From Sulfurimonas xiamenensis (lineage in GTDB: Bacteria; Campylobacterota; Campylobacteria; Campylobacterales; Sulfurimonadaceae): a stretch of DNA of 64,000 nt. The notes below the pieces were generated by a model. The model ran no database searches and was not told the DNA's origin. It was given only the letters and a program-made list of their open reading frames with translations. This document shows positions 54,973-62,896 of this stretch, piece by piece. The DNA lies in contig NZ_CP041166.1 of assembly GCF_009258045.1 (NCBI RefSeq), positions 1,488,001-1,552,000 of the forward strand, read 5' to 3'. Position 1 is the first letter of the stretch. Each line of letters starts with the position of its first letter. The translations under genes and the position numbers were made by a program.

Positions 54973-55064
54973 TGTTTTTTATTTTTTGCTGCTTGTTAAA
55001 AGCTAAAATATAAGAAAATATATATAAATTTTAGAAGAGTAAAGAAGTTATTTTAAATACAAAA

Positions 55065-55141
55065 TGGTGCGCCCGACATGATTCGAACATGTGACCGCTG
55101 GTACCGCAAACCAGTGCTCTATCCAGCTGAGCTACGAGCGC
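55065..55141 (-). tRNA. tRNA-Arg (anticodon GCG)
   Basis: Read on the minus strand, a full cloverleaf of 77 bases includes the encoded CCA: acceptor GCGCTCG / CGGGCGC with discriminator A, D-arm GCTC...GAGC, anticodon stem CTGGT / ACCAG around loop TTGCGGT and T-arm ACATG-TTCGAAT-CATGT. The anticodon is GCG, which reads CGC and CGU. Most bacteria instead use ACG modified to inosine for this box. Confidence 0.93.
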
Positions 55142-55207
55142 ACACCATCTCTATTAAAGAGAACGAAATTATATCACTCTTACCTTAGATAATAATAAAT
55201 TCAACTC

Positions 55208-55426
55208 TTAAATTTCTAATTTTTTTGTGATTTCTTCTATTTTTTGTTCTTGTAAAAATAGTTCATGGTTTTTACGAACATATGCCTGAAGAAGCACTTT
55301 TAAATCATTATTTCCCTCAACATTAAAGTCTTTTCTCATCTGCTGTTCTAAAAAATGAGCAAAACCATCTTCTACATCTACATCAAAACGGCGGCCACCT
55401 ATATTTAAACCAAGTTTTTTACTCAT
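55208..55426 (-). CDS. zapA: ZapA-like cell division protein
   Basis: The 72-residue protein (LGLNIGGRRFDVDVEDGFAHFLEQQMRKDF...) has the ZapA start, a beta strand then a helix, with a C-terminal coiled coil (FLQEQKIEEITKKLEI). ZapA bundles FtsZ filaments at the division site. A coiled-coil gene lies 4 bp upstream. Confidence 0.75.
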   Translation of the reverse strand: MSKKLGLNIGGRRFDVDVEDGFAHFLEQQMRKDFNVEGNNDLKVLLQAYVRKNHELFLQEQKIEEITKKLEI

Positions 55427-55430
55427 ATAT

Positions 55431-55658
55431 TTAAACCATTATTTCTTCTAATTTCTCTACTATTGACTCTATTTCTGAATCTTTCATGGCATTTTGTTCT
55501 ATCAACTTTTCTATCTCTTGGTTTTTTATTTCACTCTCAGCTTTTAATTTAACCACCTCTAAACGAAGGGTTTCATTCTCCTGTTTAAGCAAATTATACT
55601 GTTCCACAACAGCTGATACTTTATCATTTAATTTTGTTAAAGTTGTTTGATTTTGCAT
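55431..55658 (-). CDS. ZapB-like coiled-coil protein
   Basis: The 75-residue product is one continuous coiled coil with heptad pattern (YNLLKQENETLRLEVVKLKAES...). Its size, and its place 4 bp before zapA, suggest a division partner comparable to ZapB, but coiled coils give weak homology evidence. Confidence 0.65.
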   Translation of the reverse strand: MQNQTTLTKLNDKVSAVVEQYNLLKQENETLRLEVVKLKAESEIKNQEIEKLIEQNAMKDSEIESIVEKLEEIMV

Positions 55659-55904
55659 AAAACAATCCTACCTCTTTTATATAATCATAATTCTATCATA
55701 ATTTGATATAGGATATTTAATTATCATATTTTTTGTATGATTTTTTTTATAATATTTATTTTTATATTATTAAAAGCAACTTATATAATATAAATTAAAT
55801 CTTTGACTTGATATAATGCCCGCGAGAAGCTCTTATAATCTTAAAAATTATTAAAAAATTATTCAAATATGGATAGAGTTTTCTAATGAATATAAAGGAA
55901 TTAT

Positions 55905-56687
55905 ATGAAAAGAATAGTTATAAAAGTCGGTACGGCAGTTTTAACAGAAGATAATAATATCGCCAAAGAGCGAATGCTTAATCTTGTTACATTAATTGTT
56001 ATGTTAAAGAAAAAATATGATGTTATATTGGTTACTTCTGGTGCGGTTGCTGCAGGATATTCTATACTTAAGCTTGATAAAAGAAAACAAATTGGAAAAA
56101 AAGCGCTCGCTGCAACCGGACAGCCAATCTTAATGACTTCTTACAAAAAGAAATTTGATATTTATGATATTACCACAGCTCAAATTTTACTTACTGAGGA
56201 TGATTTTGACTCAAGAAAAAGAACTAAAATGTTTCAAGAGATTATCGATGCGCATCTAGAAAATGATATTTTGCCTATTGTAAATGAAAACGATATTACT
56301 TCTACGCCAGAGCAGCTCTTTGGAGACAATGATCAATTATCGGCAAATGTAGCTTATGCAACGAATGCCGAACTGCTAGTAATACTTAGCGATATTGATG
56401 GATACTATGATAAAAATCCTCAAGAATTTAAAGATGCCAAACTTTACAAAACTATAAATGAATTACCGGAAAATGTACTCAATGACACCTCTACTGCAAA
56501 TAATGAATTTGCAACAGGCGGAATTGTAACAAAACTCAAAGCAGCTGATTTTTTAATAAAGCGAGAAAAAAGAATGTTCTTATGTAACGGCTTTGATTTA
56601 AGTGCTGCAAAATCATTTCTTTTAGAGGGTAAACATACTCTAGGAACTCTATTTGAACCAAAACCTAAAACAAAAAAAGAGAAATAA
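55905..56687 (+). CDS. proB: glutamate 5-kinase (short, without PUA domain)
   Basis: ProB phosphorylates glutamate in proline synthesis. The 260-residue protein has the kinase core KRIVIKVGTAVLTEDN, VTSGAVAAGYSIL, NENDITSTPEQLFGDNDQLSANVA and GGIVTKLKAADFL; the C-terminal PUA domain of longer ProB is absent, as usual in the phylum. An AAAGGA site precedes the ATG. Confidence 0.95.
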   Translation: MKRIVIKVGTAVLTEDNNIAKERMLNLVTLIVMLKKKYDVILVTSGAVAAGYSILKLDKRKQIGKKALAATGQPILMTSYKKKFDIYDITTAQILLTEDDFDSRKRTKMFQEIIDAHLENDILPIVNENDITSTPEQLFGDNDQLSANVAYATNAELLVILSDIDGYYDKNPQEFKDAKLYKTINELPENVLNDTSTANNEFATGGIVTKLKAADFLIKREKRMFLCNGFDLSAAKSFLLEGKHTLGTLFEPKPKTKKEK

Positions 56688-56750
56688 ACTCTTCTAATAA
56701 AAATTATCGACAACATTTAGCTGTGTTGCCGATACAAACATTACCTATTT

Positions 56751-56999
56751 TTAATCATAATCTTCTGAAAACTTACTTCTATTTGGAAACTTCTCAATAT
56801 GATCATAATCATCTTCATCATCATCCCAAGAGTCATCAAACTCATTTTCAAGTACTCTCTCATATCCCATTTTATTGAGCTCATCATCAAGCAGCTCTAT
56901 ATCGATACCATTTTTTTTACTAAAATCTAAGATATAATCAATATCTTCTTTCATCACACCATTTAACTCTAATGCGAATTCTAAATCTTTAAATGTCAC
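56751..56999 (-). CDS. hypothetical acidic protein (82 aa)
   Basis: The product is very acidic (DDSWDDDEDDYDH) with an N-terminal helical part (FKDLEFALELNGVMKEDIDYILDFSKKNGIDIELLDDELNKMGY). It converges with proB. I do not recognise a family; the charged tail suggests a protein-binding role. Confidence 0.65.
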   Translation of the reverse strand: MTFKDLEFALELNGVMKEDIDYILDFSKKNGIDIELLDDELNKMGYERVLENEFDDSWDDDEDDYDHIEKFPNRSKFSEDYD

Positions 57000-57249
57000 A
57001 TTTGCCCTTTTAACAAATATACTCCACCCCTTTGTTGTGGATCAATGATGCTTTCACATAACTACTACTGGCATTCAAGCCTATTTAACCTACACCTAAA
57101 TTTTATATAAAATTATACTCTCAAAAAAAAAAAATTTTGCTAAAAATAACTTTAAAATTTTATTTTTTTAAACAATTATTCATCAATAAAATTATAAATT
57201 TTTTACTATTATATATGCTATAATTTATATAAAAGATAGGATTTATTTT

Positions 57250-57684
57250 ATGCCGGAAAAAAAAATTATTGGGGCGAAAGAGATCATTTCTATTATTGAT
57301 TTACAACTTTATGATTTAGATGCAAAAATAGATACTGGTGCAGATTCAAATGCTCTGCATTGTGATGATATATTTGTAGATGAAAATAACATTGTGCATT
57401 TTAAACTACTCGATAAAGTTCATGAAGCATATCACGGAAAAAAAATGCAAATACCTCTTTATCAAATGAAAAAGATAAGAAGTTCAAACGGAAAACTTCA
57501 GGAGAGACCTTCAATTCGTGTAAAAGTTAATTTTTTTGGAAAAGAGTACACTACTGTTATATCATTAACTAACCGTTCAGATATGAAATATCCTATGTTA
57601 ATAGGAAGAAAATTTTTAGCTAATAAATTTTTAGTTGATGTTTCAAAAAAATATCTTACAAAATCTAAACAGGAAAAAAAATGA
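57250..57684 (+). CDS. RimB-type retropepsin-like zinc/aspartyl protease
   Basis: The 144-residue protein begins [32 protein letters not shown], the DTGA motif of the small retropepsin-like family annotated as ATP-dependent zinc protease or RimB. It continues with [30 protein letters not shown] as in that family. It is the first gene of a tight four-gene operon; its stop overlaps the RimK-like start by 4 bp. In Pseudomonas RimB works with RimK on ribosomal protein S6. Confidence 0.88.
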   Translation: MPEKKIIGAKEIISIIDLQLYDLDAKIDTGADSNALHCDDIFVDENNIVHFKLLDKVHEAYHGKKMQIPLYQMKKIRSSNGKLQERPSIRVKVNFFGKEYTTVISLTNRSDMKYPMLIGRKFLANKFLVDVSKKYLTKSKQEKK

Positions 57685-58613
57685 GAGTCTATATATTATC
57701 AAGAAACAAAGAGTTATACTCTACTAAAAGATTAGTTGAAGCTGCCGAGGAAAGAGGGTGGGAGGTAAGAGTGATTGACTACCTGAAATGTAGTATTGAA
57801 ATTATGAAAGATGAACTTAAAATCAACTATTTAGGTAAAGAGCTGCCGACTCCTGACGCTATTATCCCAAGAATTGGAGCAAGCAGAACATTTTATGGTG
57901 CTGCAATGGTTAGACACTTTGAAATGATGGATGTTTTTTCCGTTACAGGCTCTTTGGCAATTAAAAGAAGCAGGGACAAACTAAGAAGTCTTCAAATCTT
58001 ATCTAAAAATGGTGTGGACATGCCAAAAACTGTTTTTGCATCTAATAAATCAAGCGCCAAAGATGTTATAAAACTTAGCGGTGGCGCACCTTTAGTTCTT
58101 AAAATACTTGAAGGTACTCAAGGAGTCGGTGTTGTTTTAGTTGACAGTGAAAAAGCTGCTAAATCTGTACTTGATGCATTTTACGGGATGGATGTAAACC
58201 TGCTTGTTCAAGAGTATATAGAAGAAGCCGGAGGAGCTGATATAAGAGCCTTAATTGTAGGAGGAGAGGTAGTTGGTGCCATGAAAAGACAAGGAGCAGA
58301 AGGTGATTTTAGATCAAATCTGCATCAAGGGGGAAGTGCAACCGCCTATAAACTCTCAAGAAAAGAAAAAGCTATGGCACTAGCTGCTGCAAAAGCCATG
58401 GGACTTGGAATTTGCGGAGTTGATATGATACCTTCATCAAGAGGTCCATTGGTAATGGAAGTAAACTCTTCTCCAGGATTAGAAGGAATTGAAAAATCTA
58501 CAAAAATTGATATAGCCGGAAAAATCATGAGCTATATTGAAAAAAATGTAACTCCTAAAAGTGAAATAAATGCAAAAAAAAGAAAATTAAAAAAAGATAG
58601 CATTGGAGCTTAA
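57681..58613 (+). CDS. rimK: RimK-like ATP-grasp amino acid ligase
   Basis: The 310-residue enzyme has the RimK layout: N-terminal pre-ATP-grasp domain ([33 protein letters not shown]), ATP-binding blocks ([38 protein letters not shown]) and metal-binding [14 protein letters not shown]. coli RimK adds glutamates to the C-terminus of S6. Here the partners are a retropepsin-like protease, a deacylase and an aminopeptidase, so another substrate is possible. The gene overlaps the protease gene by 4 bp. Confidence 0.85.
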   Translation: MRVYILSRNKELYSTKRLVEAAEERGWEVRVIDYLKCSIEIMKDELKINYLGKELPTPDAIIPRIGASRTFYGAAMVRHFEMMDVFSVTGSLAIKRSRDKLRSLQILSKNGVDMPKTVFASNKSSAKDVIKLSGGAPLVLKILEGTQGVGVVLVDSEKAAKSVLDAFYGMDVNLLVQEYIEEAGGADIRALIVGGEVVGAMKRQGAEGDFRSNLHQGGSATAYKLSRKEKAMALAAAKAMGLGICGVDMIPSSRGPLVMEVNSSPGLEGIEKSTKIDIAGKIMSYIEKNVTPKSEINAKKRKLKKDSIGA

Positions 58614-58616
58614 AAA

Positions 58617-59666
58617 ATGCCCGATACAAGGTTGATTTTAGGTAATCAAGAGATACTTAAAGGTGCTAATTTAACCATAAATCTTGAATTGCCAAAATTA
58701 TACAATACTCCTACACAGCTTCCTGTTCATGTTATAAGAGGGAGAAAAGAGGGACCTGTTGTATTTATAAGTGCTGCAATACATGGCGATGAGCTAAATG
58801 GTATAGAGATAATAAGACGACTGAGAAAATTAGACATTTTAAAAAAAATCAGAGGAACTCTCTTATTGGTTCCTATCGTCAATGTTTATGGAATCATGAC
58901 ACTCTCAAGATATCTACCCGACAGAAGAGATCTAAACCGAAGTTTTCCCGGAAGCATAAAAGGTTCCCTTGCAAGCAGAGTTGCAAAAATTTTTTTTGAT
59001 GAAATAGTAAAAAAGTGTGATTTGGGAATAGATCTGCATACTGCTTCGATTCATAAATCAAATCTGCCTCAAGTTAGAACAAATATCGAAAATGAGTATA
59101 CATTCAAACTTGCAAAAGCTTTTGAAGCTCCTGTTGTACTGCACTCTGAATTAAGAGACGGCTCACTTAGAGCTGTGGCTCAAGAAGAAGGTATACCTAT
59201 ACTTCTATATGAGGCAGGCGAAGCTTTACGATTTGATGAAAAATCTATTAGAATTGGAGTGCATGGTATAATAAATGTGCTTAGAGAAAACGGTATGCTT
59301 CCCAAAGTAGTAAAAAAAAGAGGTCAAAAAACTCCAATAATCACAAGAAATACTCAATGGATACGCTCAATAGAAAGCGGCATGCTAAGAACAATAAGAG
59401 CACTTGGAGATGTGGTGCGCAAAGATGAGATAGTTGCATTCATTGATGAACCCCTGGGAGATAAAAGTTTTGAGTTAAAAGCGCCTTTTGACGGAGTTAT
59501 AATCGGAAAATCAGAAATCCCTTTAGTGCAGGAGGGAGATGCTATTTTTCATATAGCAAAATTTAGAAATCTTGAAGTTGCAGAAAACAAAATTGAGTAC
59601 TTTAATGAAAATGTTATTGAATCAAGCGAATTCTTCGAGCTTAATGATGAGGAGATAATAGAATAA
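58617..59666 (+). CDS. aspartoacylase/succinylglutamate desuccinylase family deacylase
   Basis: The 349-residue protein has the zinc site of the M14-like AstE/AspA family: SAAIHGDELNGIEIIRRL (HxxE) and LGIDLHTAS, with ILLYEAGEA later. The C-terminal ~75 residues form a biotinyl/lipoyl-like hybrid domain (DVVRKDEIVAFID...KAPFDGVIIG). It would cleave an amide bond at a small acyl-amino acid or a modified residue. It lies 3 bp after the RimK-like gene. Confidence 0.85.
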   Translation: MPDTRLILGNQEILKGANLTINLELPKLYNTPTQLPVHVIRGRKEGPVVFISAAIHGDELNGIEIIRRLRKLDILKKIRGTLLLVPIVNVYGIMTLSRYLPDRRDLNRSFPGSIKGSLASRVAKIFFDEIVKKCDLGIDLHTASIHKSNLPQVRTNIENEYTFKLAKAFEAPVVLHSELRDGSLRAVAQEEGIPILLYEAGEALRFDEKSIRIGVHGIINVLRENGMLPKVVKKRGQKTPIITRNTQWIRSIESGMLRTIRALGDVVRKDEIVAFIDEPLGDKSFELKAPFDGVIIGKSEIPLVQEGDAIFHIAKFRNLEVAENKIEYFNENVIESSEFFELNDEEIIE

Positions 59667-59668
59667 AG

Positions 59669-60700
59669 ATGGAACTGTTTTATGATATATTAAAACAACT
59701 TATTCGCATACCTAGTGTTGTAGGAGAAGAGCATCCTTTTTTTATGTTTATAAAAAGAGAACTTGAAGAAATTGGTGTAACAGTTGAATACTATGACGGT
59801 GTACTTGTAGCAAAAGGGAAAGAGCCTAATAGTGGTTATATCTCCGCTCACGCAGATAGACATGGACTTATTTGCACCGGCCATAATGAGTTTCAGTATG
59901 CTGCATTTATTGCAAAAAATAAAGCAGATCTAACCGGTGATTCGAACTCAGAGCAATTGTTGCACAATTTTACGGCAAGATTTGTTGATGAAAAAGTTCA
60001 GGCATATGAGCCTTGGTCGGGAAACTATTTAGGGCTTGGCTCTATAAAAGATGCGTATCTTTGTCAAAGAAGAAATAATATTCTTTTTAAAATAGATGGT
60101 TTTGATTATCTTTTTCCAGGAACGCCTATAGCCTTTACAGACAAACTTGAAATTAATGGCGATTTAATATCTGCGCAGTTAGATAATGTCATAAGCATTG
60201 CTGTTATTATCTATATGTACACTGCTGGCTATCAAGGCACCGCTTTTTTTACTGCTTCTGAAGAGGCAGGCAGAAGCTGGAGATTTTTGATGGAGTGGTT
60301 TAAGCGTTTTGATATAAAAACAGATGAGCTGCTTGTGCTTGACACAAGTCCCTACCCTACTTTGGAGGAGATTAAAAATATAGATATAGTTATGAGAAAC
60401 AGAGATTCAAATGCCGTATTTAGATCACCTCTAAAAAATAAAATCAAGAAAATTGCTATAAAAGAGAAGATAAAATACAATTTTAAAGATAACTATTTAA
60501 AAGCTAAAATGGCTAAAAATGGCACAATCAGCTCTCTCGGAACAACAGAACTTGGAAGATTGATTTATGCAACCAAGGGAGAGATTCAAGGAACAACTCT
60601 ACAAATACCGACAATAGGTTACCATACAGTACATGAAACAACAACAAAAAAATCAGTTGAGAGCATAATTACTATTTTAAAAAAAATATACATAAAATGA
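59669..60700 (+). CDS. M42/M20-like metallo-aminopeptidase
   Basis: The 343-residue protein starts LKQLIRIPSVVGEEHPFFMFIKRELEE like M42 and M28-type peptidases. Likely metal ligands are visible: HADRHG, SAQLDN, the double glutamate in TASEEAGRSW, DTSPYP and the late histidine in IGYHTVHETT. M42-type peptidases also occur in operons for the osmolyte N-acetylglutaminylglutamine amide, but the other genes of that system (asnO-type) are not here. It is the last gene of the cassette, 2 bp after the deacylase gene. Confidence 0.75.
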   Translation: MELFYDILKQLIRIPSVVGEEHPFFMFIKRELEEIGVTVEYYDGVLVAKGKEPNSGYISAHADRHGLICTGHNEFQYAAFIAKNKADLTGDSNSEQLLHNFTARFVDEKVQAYEPWSGNYLGLGSIKDAYLCQRRNNILFKIDGFDYLFPGTPIAFTDKLEINGDLISAQLDNVISIAVIIYMYTAGYQGTAFFTASEEAGRSWRFLMEWFKRFDIKTDELLVLDTSPYPTLEEIKNIDIVMRNRDSNAVFRSPLKNKIKKIAIKEKIKYNFKDNYLKAKMAKNGTISSLGTTELGRLIYATKGEIQGTTLQIPTIGYHTVHETTTKKSVESIITILKKIYIK

Positions 60701-60857
60701 TATATAAATATTGAGACCTTTAAATATTATGCAAATTATTATTACAATATTTCTAAAATAAACTTCAAATCAATCACAAATAACACTTTTAATAATAAAA
60801 ATTGATAAATAAAATAAATTTTTAGAAAGTAACTTTTTAGCTCCTTTCAAATCTTGT

Positions 60858-60908
60858 TTGACAATTTTTTGACATTTTATTGACTTTTGAACATATGTGC
60901 GTTATTAT
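60858..60908 (+). promoter_or_regulatory. cyd promoter with 11-bp-spaced TTGACA array
   Basis: TTGACT (60880) and TATTAT (60903) are 17 bp apart. Two additional TTGACA copies lie at -11 and -22 relative to the -35, on the same helix face. They could be stacked -35 elements or binding sites for a regulator. Confidence 0.5.
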
Positions 60909-60925
60909 TGATGCAATAAATTATA

Positions 60926-60948
60926 AAAAAGGATTTACTCTCCTTTTT
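60926..60948 (+). terminator. hairpin with T-tract in cyd leader (possible attenuator)
   Basis: AAAAAGGA / TCCTTTTT with loop TTTACTC lies about 200 bp before the first gene, shortly after the promoter. It would give a small RNA of about 40 bases or a regulated stop. Confidence 0.4.
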
Positions 60949-61152
60949 ATTCGATTTATTAATTTATAAAACTTTGTTGTCAACTAGAATGTCAAAAAAA
61001 TCATAACTTGAAGATTTATAGAACTTCTAAGATTATGATCTTATTTAAGCAGCTGGAGACTAAATAAAAAATATCTTAGAAAGTGTTGTATCAAAATTAT
61101 TAAGCTCTCTAAGTATATTGACTCAAAAAGTTAAAAAATATGAGGTTAAACC

Positions 61153-61359
61153 ATGAGTATCAAGAAGATTTTTAGTTTTTATATCAATGGCTTCAAAAGC
61201 ATGACAATAGGAAAAACTTTATGGAAAATTATCTTTATAAAACTGGTGGTAATTTTGCTCTTTTTAAACTACTTTATTCATAACAAGAATTTTAAAACAG
61301 AGTATAAAACATATGACGAAAAAATAAATTTCGTTTATGAAAACTTGAGATTAAAATAG
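61153..61359 (+). CDS. DUF4492 small membrane protein, cyd-associated
   Basis: The 68-residue protein (KIFSFYINGFKSMTIGKTLWKIIFIKLVVILLFLNYF...) matches the DUF4492 pattern: amphipathic basic start, G-F-K-x-M-T-x-G-K-T-L-W motif, one membrane helix and a charged end. In Campylobacterota and Bacteroidetes such genes precede cydA. It may stabilise the bd oxidase like CydX or CydH; that role is inference. cydA follows after 9 bp. Confidence 0.8.
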   Translation: MSIKKIFSFYINGFKSMTIGKTLWKIIFIKLVVILLFLNYFIHNKNFKTEYKTYDEKINFVYENLRLK

Positions 61360-61368
61360 GAGAAAAAG

Positions 61369-62895
61369 ATGGAAGAATCTTTAATTGACTGGAGTCGTGC
61401 ACAATTTGCACTTACGGCTATGTATCACTGGATTTTTGTGCCCCTGACTTTGGGACTTGGATTTATAGTAGCAATAATGGAAACAATGTATGTCAAAACC
61501 GGAAGTGATTTTTGGAAAAAAACAACCAAATATTGGATGACACTTTTTGCTATTAATTTTGCAATTGGTGTAGCAACCGGAATAATTATGGAATTTGAAT
61601 TTGGTACAAACTGGGCAAATTATAGCTGGTTTGTAGGTGATATATTTGGTGCGCCGCTGGCTGTAGAGGGAATTTTAGCGTTTTTTATGGAATCGACTTT
61701 TTTTGCCGTTATGTTTTTTGGATGGGATAAAGTAGATAAAAAATTTCATCTTTTGTCCACTTGGCTTGTTGCGATTGGTTCAAATCTTTCAGCACTTTGG
61801 ATTTTAGTGGCAAACGGTTGGATGCAATATCCTGTTGGAATGCACTTCAATCCAAATACTGTAAGAAATGAGATGATGAACTTTTGGGATATACTTTTTT
61901 CTCCCGTTGCAGTTAGTAAATTTCTCCATACTCTTGGAAGTGGTTATGTTATGGCTGCCCTTTTTGTAGTAGGAGTCAGTTCTTGGTATCTTCTCAAAAA
62001 TCGCGATGTAGTATTTGCAAAAAAATCGATGCTTGTAGGTGCCACATTTGGACTAATTACCTCTTTGTTTTTAGCTTTAAGCGGAGATGAATCAGCACAT
62101 CAAGTAGCGCATAAACAACCCGTAAAACTCGCAGCGATGGAGGGACTATATAAAGGAAAAGAGGGAGCTGGACTTGTTGCAGTTGGTCTGCTTAATCCAA
62201 ATAAAGCTCTTAACAATGACGAAAATCCATTCCTTTTTGATATAGAGATACCTTATATTCTTTCAATCTTAAGCTACCATAAAACGAATGCTTTTGTACC
62301 GGGCTTAGAAGATTTAGTATATGGAAATGAAAAATATAACATAATGGGAGCGGCAGAAAAAATAGAAAAAGGCAAAATTGCTCTTGAAGCACTACAAAGC
62401 TATAAAGAGGCAAAAAAAGATGCAAATGAAGAAGCTTCCAAAGCTGCACAGACAACGCTTGAAGAGTATATGCCGTACTTTGGATATGGATATTTAAAAA
62501 AACCTGAAGATATAGTAGCACCGGTTGCTACAACTTTTTACGCATTTCATATCATGGTATGGCTTGGCGGTTGGTTTATTATACTTTTTGCTTTTGTACT
62601 TTTTTTCCTTACAAAAAAAGAGATTCAAAAATATCCTCTTCTGCTTAAAGCGGCTTTTTGGTCAATTCCACTTGGATATATAGCCGGTGAGGCTGGATGG
62701 GTTGTTGCTGAAGTTGGCCGTCAACCATGGGCAATTCAGGATTTAATGCCAGTCGGCATTGCAGCAACACATATATCTACAACAAATGTAATGATAAGTT
62801 TCTTTTTATTTGCAACACTTTTCACAACACTGCTTATTGCAGAAATCAAAATTATGACCAAACAAATAAAAATTGGTCCGGATGGAGGACACTAA
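61369..62895 (+). CDS. cydA: cytochrome bd-type quinol oxidase subunit I
   Basis: CydA reduces oxygen to water at the inner membrane. The 508-residue protein has RAQFALTAMYHWIFVPLTLGL (heme-ligand His about residue 20), EFEFGTNWANYSWFVGDIFGAPLAVEG (acidic residues of the active site), KFLHTLGSGYV (second His), FHIMVWLGG (heme-ligand Met) and the end GRQPWAIQDLMPV. The region around residues 255-370 contains the quinol loop. Good AGGAG site. Confidence 0.96.
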   Translation: MEESLIDWSRAQFALTAMYHWIFVPLTLGLGFIVAIMETMYVKTGSDFWKKTTKYWMTLFAINFAIGVATGIIMEFEFGTNWANYSWFVGDIFGAPLAVEGILAFFMESTFFAVMFFGWDKVDKKFHLLSTWLVAIGSNLSALWILVANGWMQYPVGMHFNPNTVRNEMMNFWDILFSPVAVSKFLHTLGSGYVMAALFVVGVSSWYLLKNRDVVFAKKSMLVGATFGLITSLFLALSGDESAHQVAHKQPVKLAAMEGLYKGKEGAGLVAVGLLNPNKALNNDENPFLFDIEIPYILSILSYHKTNAFVPGLEDLVYGNEKYNIMGAAEKIEKGKIALEALQSYKEAKKDANEEASKAAQTTLEEYMPYFGYGYLKKPEDIVAPVATTFYAFHIMVWLGGWFIILFAFVLFFLTKKEIQKYPLLLKAAFWSIPLGYIAGEAGWVVAEVGRQPWAIQDLMPVGIAATHISTTNVMISFFLFATLFTTLLIAEIKIMTKQIKIGPDGGH

Positions 62896-62896
62896 A

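Larger units (their letters stand above)
60701..61152. other. 452-bp leader region of the cyd operon
   Basis: I see no gene here. The stretch contains three direct TTGACA-like hexamers (60858, 60869, 60880; 11-bp period), two inverted copies TGTCAA (60978 and 60990), another TTGACT at 61128, a promoter, and a hairpin with T-tract at 60926-60948. Confidence 0.65.

Noticed and set aside
59669-60700. N-acetylglutaminylglutamine amide osmolyte system
   Set aside because: An M42-like peptidase and an ATP-grasp ligase are present, but the asparagine synthetase-like gene of that system is missing and the ligase looks like plain RimK.
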